64,000 bases of DNA from Rarobacter incanus. Its GTDB lineage: Bacteria; Actinomycetota; Actinomycetes; Actinomycetales; Cellulomonadaceae. The stretch spans positions 2,418,001 to 2,482,000 of the forward strand of contig NZ_VFNV01000001.1 in assembly GCF_006715765.1 (NCBI RefSeq), written 5' to 3'. The notes under the pieces are model-generated. The model saw only the letters and a list, made by a program, of their open reading frames with translations, did not search any database and was not told the DNA's origin. Below, piece after piece: positions 1 through 7,469 of this stretch. The position numbers and the translations under genes are program-made. Positions within the stretch are counted from its first letter, which is position 1. The number at the start of each line of letters is the position of its first letter.

Positions 1-2604
1 CGCGGTGTCGGTCGTGACACCTTGCGCACGGAAGGCGGTGACTGCGTAGCCGAGATCGACGCTCTTGGAGACATACGAGGCTGGCAGGACGATCCTGCCG
101 CCGAACCTTCGCCCACGCCTCCGTATGGCGATAGTCCCGTCGTCGCCGACGGCGGTGATGGTCCAAACGTCGCCGTTGCGTACCCAGTCTCGCCCGTTCG
201 CGGTGCGGAGCCTTCGGTCGTTGTCGCGGGTGATGATCGTGTCTCCGATCCCGGCGGCGGTGCCGTCGCGCAGTTCGACCTCGCGGTCGGGGTTCAGCGT
301 CTTGTTGTGGATCAGGTCGGCGCGGGCGCGTCGGTTGAGGGCGGTCACGTCTTCGTGGGTCTCGGCGATCAGCACCGATATGTGCCCCTGGTCGCGGTCG
401 GCGCGCCAGGCGTTGTAGGCGGCATCGGTCATGGTCTCGGCGTCGCCACCGGTGATGCGCTGATGGGCGAGGTAGGAGTCGATGGCATCGGCGCGTCCGT
501 GGCGCAGCTCGAGTGATGCGGTCTTCTCCCAAGCGTGGGTGAACCGGTGAACGTCGACCAGTTCCGGGGTGTCGTCCCGGTCGTTAGCGATCATCGCGAA
601 CGCACCGCCGGCGTCCACGGATTGCAGCTGGGCATAGTCACCGACCAGCAGCACCTTCGCGCCAGCCTCCTGGGCGAGGTGGGTGATGCGGTCCAGCGAC
701 AGGGTGCCCGCCAGGGAGGCTTCGTCGATGATGACGAGCTGCCCCGCTGCGAACGTAGTGCCGTGCAGGAGATGGTTCTGCCACCACTTCGCCGTGTTCT
801 CGGTCGCGATCCCGAGATCGTCGGCGAGCACCTGCGCGGCCACCGCCGACGGCGCGAGGCCAACGACGGAACCGGGGCCGTGCTCGGCTTCCCAGGCGCG
901 GCGAAGTGCGTTCATGGCCGTGGTCTTGCCAGCTCCGGCGGGACCGACGAGGACATCGAGCATCCGACCCGACACCGCGATCCGGGTCAAGGCATCTGCT
1001 TGGTCATCGCCGAGCATCCGACCGTCCGCGTCGGGCCTGCCCGTGATCTTCTCGACCGTGGCAAGCGTCACCGTCGGCCCGCCGAGGTTGGCTGCTCGTT
1101 CGAGGAGTCTGTCCTCGGCCGCGAGCTGGGACTCGGAGGTGAACGCGGTCGAGCTCTTCGGCCGGAACACCGAGCTGCCGTCGGGGCGACGGAACACGAC
1201 CGGCGAGGCCGCGAGCTCAGGCGGTGTCAGGCGGAGCGAGACGAGCTCGGCGGCGTCGGCGACCATCGCGACGATAGCTTCCCGGTCCTGCATGGTGGCG
1301 AACCGCCAGCCCATCGTCTGCCGGGATGCTTCGGCCATGAGATTCCACCGTCGCCAGGTCGAACGCTTTTCACCGACGACTTCGACGACTGAACGTCCCA
1401 GCTCGCCGATCACGTCGAGCGGCACATCATCCGCCCGCAGCAGGAGCGGCTTGTCGTTGTCGGTCATCCCGCGTGCCCACGACGTCGCGTCCTGGCCCAG
1501 GGTCTTGCTGGCTCGCGTTCGCCACTCGGCGGTCAGCTCAGCAAGGGATCGGACCTGCTTCTCGGGGCGGGTCGCGAGTGTGGCTTGGGCTCGCAGTTTG
1601 AGGATCGTCGCGTTCGATGGTTGGCGTCCGTGCTGGGCAACGTACTCGTCGATGAGCCGGTTCTTCTCCGCGTCGATGTGGCGGGCGCGGGCGGAGAACT
1701 CCGCGACCAGTTCCTCCGGCACGCCGGTGATCGCCCACGCTGGGTTCCGGTCGCGGCCCATCTCGCGCGCCTCCCAGGAGACGCCGAAGGTGCGGGTCAT
1801 GTGGTCAGCGAACACGGCTTCGTGTAGTTCGGAGAGCGCGACGACGGCGGCGTGCATCGGTCTGCCGTCAAGCGAGCGCCACTTCCCGTCGAGGACGGTC
1901 TTGGCCTTGTTGCTGATGACGACGTGCGTGTGGAGGTGGGGGTCGCTGGCGCGGGAGTCGAAGTGATCGAACGCGGTCGCGATGAGCCCGGTGACCTCGA
2001 CGTGTGCAACCGCGCCGTCCCCGGCGGTTGCGCCCGTGCGGGTGGCTGCAACCTCACGTTCCATGAACGCAACTACCTCCGCAACTGCGCGATGATGCGC
2101 CTCGGCGATCAGTGCCTGCACTCCGGCATCGGCGAGCGCCCACAACACGCTCGCGGACTTCGGAATCGAGAAGGTGAAGTCGAAGCCCGCCACAGCACGC
2201 CGCTTGCTCCGGGCGCTCTCCTCGGCAACGATCTGCGCTACGGCCTCGCCCTTGGCGCCAGGCGTCATCGTCGGGTCGAGGTCGGCGATCCGCGCCTCGA
2301 TCCGCTCGTCCTGGCTCTTGTAGGTCGGAAAGGCACGACCGAGCGGCTCGTCGGTAATCGGATCATGGCCAGTCCCCATCAGGAGCTGGAGCTGGTGCTC
2401 CGATACTCGGTCACCCACCTGAATCTCGCCCTTGCCGAGGGCCACTACGCCCGCGCCGAGCCAACGACCAGGCGGGGTGCCTTCCTCCATGTAGTAGCGC
2501 GTGAGTGGCGTGGAAAGTGGCCTGTTCCCGTCGGCTGCCGCAACCGTCTTGAGCAGGTACTTGTAGCCGTCACCCGCCGACATCACGCGCATCGAAACTG
2601 TCAT
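1..2604 (-). CDS. traA: MobF/TraA-type conjugative relaxase-helicase (cut by left edge)
   Basis: This is the nicking-unwinding enzyme of conjugative transfer: it cuts oriT, stays bound to the DNA 5' end and unwinds the transferred strand. The frame is open from the ATG at 2604 to the window edge (868 codons visible, C-terminus missing). The N-terminus has the TrwC-relaxase pattern, including the three-histidine metal motif in DPHLHTHVV (near residue 225). The C-terminal half has a RecD-like helicase with Walker A GPAGAGKTT near residue 565 and VLLVGDYAQLQSV near 660. A GGAGG-type ribosome binding site precedes the ATG. It is transcribed away from the methyltransferase gene; the spacer between them is a natural place for oriT. 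Truncation at the window edge is an artefact of the window, not a mutation. Confidence 0.9.
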   Translation of the reverse strand, partial: MTVSMRVMSAGDGYKYLLKTVAAADGNRPLSTPLTRYYMEEGTPPGRWLGAGVVALGKGEIQVGDRVSEHQLQLLMGTGHDPITDEPLGRAFPTYKSQDERIEARIADLDPTMTPGAKGEAVAQIVAEESARSKRRAVAGFDFTFSIPKSASVLWALADAGVQALIAEAHHRAVAEVVAFMEREVAATRTGATAGDGAVAHVEVTGLIATAFDHFDSRASDPHLHTHVVISNKAKTVLDGKWRSLDGRPMHAAVVALSELHEAVFADHMTRTFGVSWEAREMGRDRNPAWAITGVPEELVAEFSARARHIDAEKNRLIDEYVAQHGRQPSNATILKLRAQATLATRPEKQVRSLAELTAEWRTRASKTLGQDATSWARGMTDNDKPLLLRADDVPLDVIGELGRSVVEVVGEKRSTWRRWNLMAEASRQTMGWRFATMQDREAIVAMVADAAELVSLRLTPPELAASPVVFRRPDGSSVFRPKSSTAFTSESQLAAEDRLLERAANLGGPTVTLATVEKITGRPDADGRMLGDDQADALTRIAVSGRMLDVLVGPAGAGKTTAMNALRRAWEAEHGPGSVVGLAPSAVAAQVLADDLGIATENTAKWWQNHLLHGTTFAAGQLVIIDEASLAGTLSLDRITHLAQEAGAKVLLVGDYAQLQSVDAGGAFAMIANDRDDTPELVDVHRFTHAWEKTASLELRHGRADAIDSYLAHQRITGGDAETMTDAAYNAWRADRDQGHISVLIAETHEDVTALNRRARADLIHNKTLNPDREVELRDGTAAGIGDTIITRDNDRRLRTANGRDWVRNGDVWTITAVGDDGTIAIRRRGRRFGGRIVLPASYVSKSVDLGYAVTAFRAQGVTTDTA

Positions 2605-2873
2605 GCTCGCCTCCGCTCCTGCCGAGCAGGTGAGCACCCTCACCCGGTGATCTCGGCCGCGGGAATGCTCACTCAACCTCGATCTGCAAGACGCGTGTGA
2701 CCTCGGGCGGCGGTCGGAGCTGAGGCCGGAGATGGAGGCCTCGGGTGACGGCAAGCGGGGTGCGCAGTTGAGCGGCTGGCGCGTGTCGGAGTCGTGCACC
2801 TGACAGGTGACCAGCTCGGCATCAACTTCGTGACGAGGCGATGCCGGGGACGACCGTCACCGGAGCAGACTTC
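2605..2873. other. Relaxase/methyltransferase intergenic region, candidate oriT
   Basis: This gap separates the divergently transcribed relaxase and methyltransferase genes. It holds a GGTGAG/CTCACC inverted repeat near 2629-2644 and a CACCTG-a-CAGGTG palindrome at 2797-2809. The latter shares its half-site with the CACCTG word found ahead of several transfer genes. MobF relaxases often act on an oriT near their gene, so this is a candidate. No nic site can be recognised by eye. Confidence 0.3.
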
Positions 2874-3991
2874 ATGCACGACCTCGACGCCAGCGGCGAC
2901 TCAGAACTCAAGATCGGATCGCTCTTCAGCGGCTACGGCGGACTCGACCTCGCCGTCGAGCACGTCTTCAACGCCAAGACCGTGTGGTTCTCCGAACTCA
3001 ACGAGCCCGTCGCCCGTGTCTTCTCCCGCCACTGGCCCGTGGCGCCGAACCTCGGTGACATTACGGCCATCGACTGGAGCCAGGTCGAGCCCGTGGACAT
3101 CCTCATCGGCGGGTTCCCGTGCCTCAAGACGTTTCCACCGTCGGCAAGCGCGCCGGCCTCGCGCCTGGCACGCGCTCGGGTCTGTGGGCGCACATGGCCG
3201 CGGCCATCGACGTGCTCCAGCCAGAATGGGTCGTCATCGAGAACGTCCGCGGGCTGCTGTCCTCACCCGCGACACGGCCACCCGCAGAAGGAAACGACCA
3301 TGAACGACGCAACCCAGGCGATGCAACCCCCGACGGCGCAACCCTTCGCGGCATGGAACCCGACCCGTGGCACCTGGGAGACAACGCAACTCGACCTCTA
3401 CGGGCTCTCGGCGCCGTTCTCGGCGATCTGGCCGACCTGCGGCTGGATGCGCGATGGATCGGCCTACCGGCTTCCCTTGTCGGCGCTCCTCACCAACGCT
3501 TCCGCATCTTCGCGCTCGCCCGGCGCACTGTTCCGCACCCCTCTCGCAACCGACTCATCACGCGGCGGGGAAACCCTCGACCAAGTGCGAGCACGACGCG
3601 GGACGATCGCGCTGTCGCACCAGATCATCGACTTCGCGCTCCACGGACCGAGTGGCTCACCCAACAGGAGAGCCGAATCGGAGACGCTGTGGTCCCTGAT
3701 CGACGGACTGTTCAGCGCTGGGCACGCTACGCCGAGGCTATCGCCCGCTGGGAACACATCACCGGACGCCCCGCGCCAGCGCCAGCCCTCCTGAACGACG
3801 CCGACGGCCCCCGCCCGGCACCGGTATTCGTTGAATGGCTCATGGGCCTGCCGACTGATTGGGTCGCGGATAGCGACGAACTGACGCAGAACCAGCAGAT
3901 CACCGCGCTCGGCAACGGCGTGCTACCTCTTCAAGCCTGCGCGGCGCTCAGGTGTGTGCGTGGTGACCGGGTGAGCCTACTTGCCACGTAA
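2874..3991 (+). pseudogene. C5 cytosine DNA methyltransferase, frameshifted at the PCQ motif
   Basis: The N-terminal part encodes methyltransferase motif I (GSLFSGYGGLDLA) and runs to GGFPC of motif IV, where the frame shifts. The rest continues in another frame (entered near 3119) with QDVSTVGKR, ENVRGLL (motif VI), GAPHQRFRIFALA (motif VIII) and ITALGNGVLPLQA (motif X), ending at 3991. Removing two bases (CT) near 3121-3125 restores PCQDVS exactly, so a 2-bp insertion splits the catalytic loop right after the nucleophilic cysteine. The start at 2874 is preferred over 2841 because GGAG lies 8 bases upstream. Such orphan methyltransferases on conjugative elements usually protect against host restriction. 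As it stands the enzyme should be dead unless frameshifting occurs. Confidence 0.8.
3300..3794 (+). CDS. Phage/ICE-type hypothetical protein overlapping the methyltransferase in another frame
   Basis: A 164-residue frame lies wholly inside the methyltransferase C-terminal region but in a different frame. It has its own ATG and a well-spaced AAGGA (3288-3292, 7 bases upstream). It contains the pattern WNPTRGTW, QLDLYGLSAPFSAIWPT, GWMRDGSAY and LFRTPLATDSSRGG. This resembles proteins, or methyltransferase C-terminal extensions, that I know from actinobacterial phages and plasmids (sequences of the W...T...MRSG..YxLP...TPxAxD type). Function is unknown. Because of the 2-bp insertion upstream, it is now in frame with the methyltransferase N-terminus, so an uninterrupted 2874-3794 fusion frame exists. 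Its reality as a gene is inferred from motif resemblance and the ribosome binding site. Confidence 0.5.
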   Translation: MNDATQAMQPPTAQPFAAWNPTRGTWETTQLDLYGLSAPFSAIWPTCGWMRDGSAYRLPLSALLTNASASSRSPGALFRTPLATDSSRGGETLDQVRARRGTIALSHQIIDFALHGPSGSPNRRAESETLWSLIDGLFSAGHATPRLSPAGNTSPDAPRQRQPS

Positions 3992-4003
3992 GTCGATTCC
4001 GCT

Positions 4004-6079
4004 CTATGGCGCAACTGGGCCTACGTCCCCCTGCCAGTCTCGAAGCACGGTGTCGACGTGATCTGGAAGGGTCGCGAGCCTTTGGGCATCGCTCCAGATG
4101 TCAATGAACTTCGGATCGTCACTCTTCGGCGGGTTCTGAACATCGCGGACGCGAACAGCAACGGGCACCCCGGTGCTGACACCAGTGACGAGAGCGTGTT
4201 GTTGCGCGAGGCTTGGCAGCTGTTCAAGTAGCGCGCGGGAACTAAGAGCTGTTGCGTGACGGAGCAACCGCTGGTCGGCCTCGTGGGTGAGCCTGTGCGC
4301 GATGACGGTCCCGCATTGGGCAACGACGGTTTCACTGAGTTCGCTCGGACGCTGACTTGCGAGCAGAAGTGAGAGCCCAAACTTGCGGCCTTCCTTCGCG
4401 ATGCGTTCGAAGATGGCCGCTGAGCGATTCGCCCCACCGGTGGAATCTAGCCGGGACGGTATGAAGCGGTGTGCTTCTTCGAGCACCAACATGACCGGGT
4501 GCTCAGCACGCGGATGGCTCCGAACTGCGAAGTCAAAGAGGATTCGACCCAATAGCGCGGTGACGTTCTCCAGGACGTCGTTAGCGACGAGACTGAGGTC
4601 GAAGATTGTCACAGACGGACCATCGCCATGTGTGGCGCTCTGCGCACGATGGTGGGACGTTGCAGGCCAGTCGGAAGCCGCGTTGTCGTTTGTTGGGTCG
4701 ACGCCCAGGAGCGCCTTGAGATAAGTTCCGAGGGGGTCGTCGTGCTTTTCGACCCGCGTTATGAAGTCGTAGCGACCATCGGCGAGTAGCCGACTCAGGC
4801 GCATCTGTAGTGTCGCGACGTAGCCAGCGATCTTGCTGTCATTCGCCTGCTCCATCTGAATTCGGTTTGGGAGGAAAAAGTCGCACAGCTCCTGGAGCGA
4901 GTAGTACACAGGCGCGTCGAAGTCAGGCGCTGCTTGAGCGCTACCCATGCCGAGCGCGCCGAAAGCAGCCGAGATCTCTTTCCGGATGGCGACAAACATC
5001 CTCGCAAGGATGTCGCGTTGAGGTGCTGTTAGTGGCGTCCACTGGACATTCGACACGGAGGCCTGAGGCGTACCAGCATCGAGAATCACCTTTATCTGCG
5101 ACCATTGCGCAGAACACAAACTTGCTTGACCAAGCTGGCCATTGACCGGGTTGGCCATACCGTCGAGCTGGGCGAAGGTCGTATCTGAGCCACTCTTGGT
5201 GTTACTGAAGGCTCCTTCGATGATCCCCATAGAACTGAGCAGGTTCTGCAGACGGAGCAAGTCCAAATTCGTTGAGGCTCCAGCTACTCGCGCATCAGCT
5301 ATGGACCGCTGGAGCACGGGAGCTTGAACGCCTTCGCTGGCCTTGAGGAGGCTCATGTGCTCCTCGTTGTTCATGAACCAGTGCGGTAGGAAGAGTGCGG
5401 AGTCCGTCCCCGGCTTGGGGCCGAGCACCAGCGGCCGAGTCTTCTTGCCCCGTGGCGTAGAAGACGCGAAGGACTGTGCGTACTCTCCGTTGATATCGAA
5501 GATGACGATATGCCCATTGGGGATTCCGTGATCCAATAGCCTATCAATGATGGCGGCGACAGTGCAGGACTTGCCGGAGCCCGTGGAGCCGACAACAGCA
5601 CAGTGATGACCGAGGAGCAGGTTGGCATCAAGGTGAACAGCCTGCTCAGCGGCCACCGCCGAAGTGCCAATACGAAGCGACGGGGCGCCCTTGGGGAGAA
5701 AGATGTTCTTCACTTCGCCAGGCGTGGCTGCCTGCACTGGCGCGTGAAGCGGAGGGTATCCAGTCAGCCCAGACTTGAAGCAGTGGTTCTCGAACCGGCC
5801 TACCACCGTCGCTTCAAGTTCATAGGCTGCCGTGTCGTCCTGGCTGAGGAGAGGTGCCTTTACCTTTTGGTCGTCTCTCCCGCTGATGTAGACGCCGCTG
5901 ACGATGCCAACAACGCGATGCGCGCCAGCAGGTACCGTTATGTAGGAGTTCACCACACCGACGGTCTGGAGACCGTCAGGACCCACCTTCGTGAAGCCCT
6001 TCGATCCAACGTCCAGCGCGACTCGGATCGTCGTGCTGCGGACATCGATTACACGTCCGATAATGCCGGTCTCAGTCAT
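4004..6079 (-). CDS. herA: HerA-type DNA translocase/ATPase of a SIR2-HerA defence pair
   Basis: The 691-residue protein has the HerA/FtsK-fold ATPase layout. Walker A (GSTGSGKSCT) is near residues 163-172, followed by IVIFDINGEYAQSF; Walker B (MLVLEEAHRFIPSR) and the sensor region LLLASQRPSELS lie in the last third. HerA forms hexameric rings that pump DNA; in SIR2-HerA systems it assembles with the SIR2 protein and controls NAD+ depletion and DNA degradation during phage infection (family knowledge). Its ATG at 6079 lies inside the last codons of the SIR2 gene (8-bp overlap), indicating coupled translation and a physical partnership. It is the last gene of the island and converges with the methyltransferase. 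Confidence 0.9.
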   Translation of the reverse strand: MTETGIIGRVIDVRSTTIRVALDVGSKGFTKVGPDGLQTVGVVNSYITVPAGAHRVVGIVSGVYISGRDDQKVKAPLLSQDDTAAYELEATVVGRFENHCFKSGLTGYPPLHAPVQAATPGEVKNIFLPKGAPSLRIGTSAVAAEQAVHLDANLLLGHHCAVVGSTGSGKSCTVAAIIDRLLDHGIPNGHIVIFDINGEYAQSFASSTPRGKKTRPLVLGPKPGTDSALFLPHWFMNNEEHMSLLKASEGVQAPVLQRSIADARVAGASTNLDLLRLQNLLSSMGIIEGAFSNTKSGSDTTFAQLDGMANPVNGQLGQASLCSAQWSQIKVILDAGTPQASVSNVQWTPLTAPQRDILARMFVAIRKEISAAFGALGMGSAQAAPDFDAPVYYSLQELCDFFLPNRIQMEQANDSKIAGYVATLQMRLSRLLADGRYDFITRVEKHDDPLGTYLKALLGVDPTNDNAASDWPATSHHRAQSATHGDGPSVTIFDLSLVANDVLENVTALLGRILFDFAVRSHPRAEHPVMLVLEEAHRFIPSRLDSTGGANRSAAIFERIAKEGRKFGLSLLLASQRPSELSETVVAQCGTVIAHRLTHEADQRLLRHATALSSRALLEQLPSLAQQHALVTGVSTGVPVAVRVRDVQNPPKSDDPKFIDIWSDAQRLATLPDHVDTVLRDWQGDVGPVAP

Positions 6080-7469
6080 TGGACTTCACTCCCGAGGCTG
6101 GCAAGTTGCCGTCACGCGCAGCTTGCTCAAGCGCCTCGATCAGTACTGTAACGGCCGTGGGTGTATCGCCCAACTGGGATGATCCCGGTAGGAGGCGGGA
6201 AAGCTCCGTGAACTTGCCGTACTCGCCAGTGAGTACGGAAATGCGGGAGTCACTGGAGGTAGCGAGGGCAGCGATTGCCGTTTTCTTCGGCGTAACGTCG
6301 AGATCGCTGAGGTGCTGCTGGAGAGAGTCCGACGTTAGCGAGGAGATGTCTGCGTCTTCAAGCACCGCGAAGGGATCAGCCACCAGGACATTGAGAGCGG
6401 AGTTCGTGGCAAGGCTGCGGAGAAGTAGACGGTTGATGTGCGGGTCGGCGAATCCGTAGCCAACGACGATTACTGCGGTGTCTTCCTGCTGTACAGCATC
6501 ACCCAGTAGCCGAAGGAGGTCTGAGTACGGGTATGCGAGGGTGTCACCCTCCTTCGCTGAAGTCGGGTAGATCAACACCAGCTGGTCGTCTTCGGGGAAG
6601 GCGTTGCTGTGTCTCACCTCTAGTGACTCAAGTCCGGTCAACCGATCCTTGTCGCTGGACGATCGCCAGTTGAGACTGCCGTGGACCTTATGCAGATAGA
6701 TGGCCCCCTCAGCGCGCGCCAGCACCGATTGCGTCGTCGTTTCGACTCGGTGGAAGTCAAGTCCGTAGAACGCGAGGTTGAGGCGACGGTCGACCGTCCC
6801 GCTGAAGCCGTCGATGTACGGATATCCGAGTTGATCGAGGGCGCTCTCAATGACCAGGTCGTAGTTCGTGGTGAAGACTTGTGGCCTTGGCAGATTGACG
6901 CGACGACTACGGATGATTCGGGAGAGGAACGTCCGGTGCGCAAGCAGTGGGTCGGAATCGAACGGTGCGTCCAACGGCTTGCCGGGTTTCGGCAGACGGC
7001 ATGCTTCGGCGAGCGCCCGGTTGATCTGTTGTCGCAAGGCATCGACCTGCTTCTTCGGGTAGGACTTGGCGTCCGCCCCCGAACCGAGCGTCACCGAGTC
7101 CTGGCCAGCTTGCGTCGCAAGCGATGCGGCAAGCTGGAGTCCGTTCAGGAGCTTTTCTAGATCACCGCTGTCGGTGGGATTGATCGTGGCAAGGAGCGAT
7201 TGGTGTTCCTCCGTTGGTTCACCGCCAGCCTCCCTGATGAGCCCAAGTACCTGCTCATTGGACAGGTCTCGCGTCTTTGGAGAGCCCAAGTGGAACGACG
7301 CGCCAGAGCCAAGAAGGACGACGAGGTTCTTCACTTGCAACAGCGAACCCAGATGTTCCCGGACCAATTTCGGCTCGGATGTCGTGATGATCTCTTTCAG
7401 CGTGCCACCGATGACGAGGAGGCCCTTGGCGTCATCCTCCGACTCCGTTGTGGTGTTCGTTGTTGTCAT
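6072..7469 (-). CDS. SIR2-family NADase effector
   Basis: The 465-residue protein carries the SIR2/Rossmann signature: GSGAS at residues 54-58, TTNYD at 200-204, the putative catalytic histidine in HKVHGSLNW (260-268) and GYGFADPHIN (337-346). Defence SIR2 proteins hydrolyse NAD+ to stop growth of infected cells, rather than deacylating proteins. The start codon overlaps the brxL stop by 4 bp and its own end overlaps herA by 8 bp, so it is translationally coupled on both sides. All SIR2 core residues I can recognise are present. That it works with HerA is inferred from adjacency and known systems; any direct link with BREX proteins is not shown by sequence. Confidence 0.9.
   Translation of the reverse strand: MTTTNTTTESEDDAKGLLVIGGTLKEIITTSEPKLVREHLGSLLQVKNLVVLLGSGASFHLGSPKTRDLSNEQVLGLIREAGGEPTEEHQSLLATINPTDSGDLEKLLNGLQLAASLATQAGQDSVTLGSGADAKSYPKKQVDALRQQINRALAEACRLPKPGKPLDAPFDSDPLLAHRTFLSRIIRSRRVNLPRPQVFTTNYDLVIESALDQLGYPYIDGFSGTVDRRLNLAFYGLDFHRVETTTQSVLARAEGAIYLHKVHGSLNWRSSSDKDRLTGLESLEVRHSNAFPEDDQLVLIYPTSAKEGDTLAYPYSDLLRLLGDAVQQEDTAVIVVGYGFADPHINRLLLRSLATNSALNVLVADPFAVLEDADISSLTSDSLQQHLSDLDVTPKKTAIAALATSSDSRISVLTGEYGKFTELSRLLPGSSQLGDTPTAVTVLIEALEQAARDGNLPASGVKSND

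Noticed and set aside
683-1966. Long plus-strand frame opposite the relaxase
   Set aside because: It mirrors the relaxase codons on the other strand. The minus-strand frame has TrwC and helicase motifs, this one has none.
3119-3991. Independent methyltransferase restart at GTG 3119
   Set aside because: There is no ribosome binding site, and the product would lack motif I and the catalytic cysteine context.
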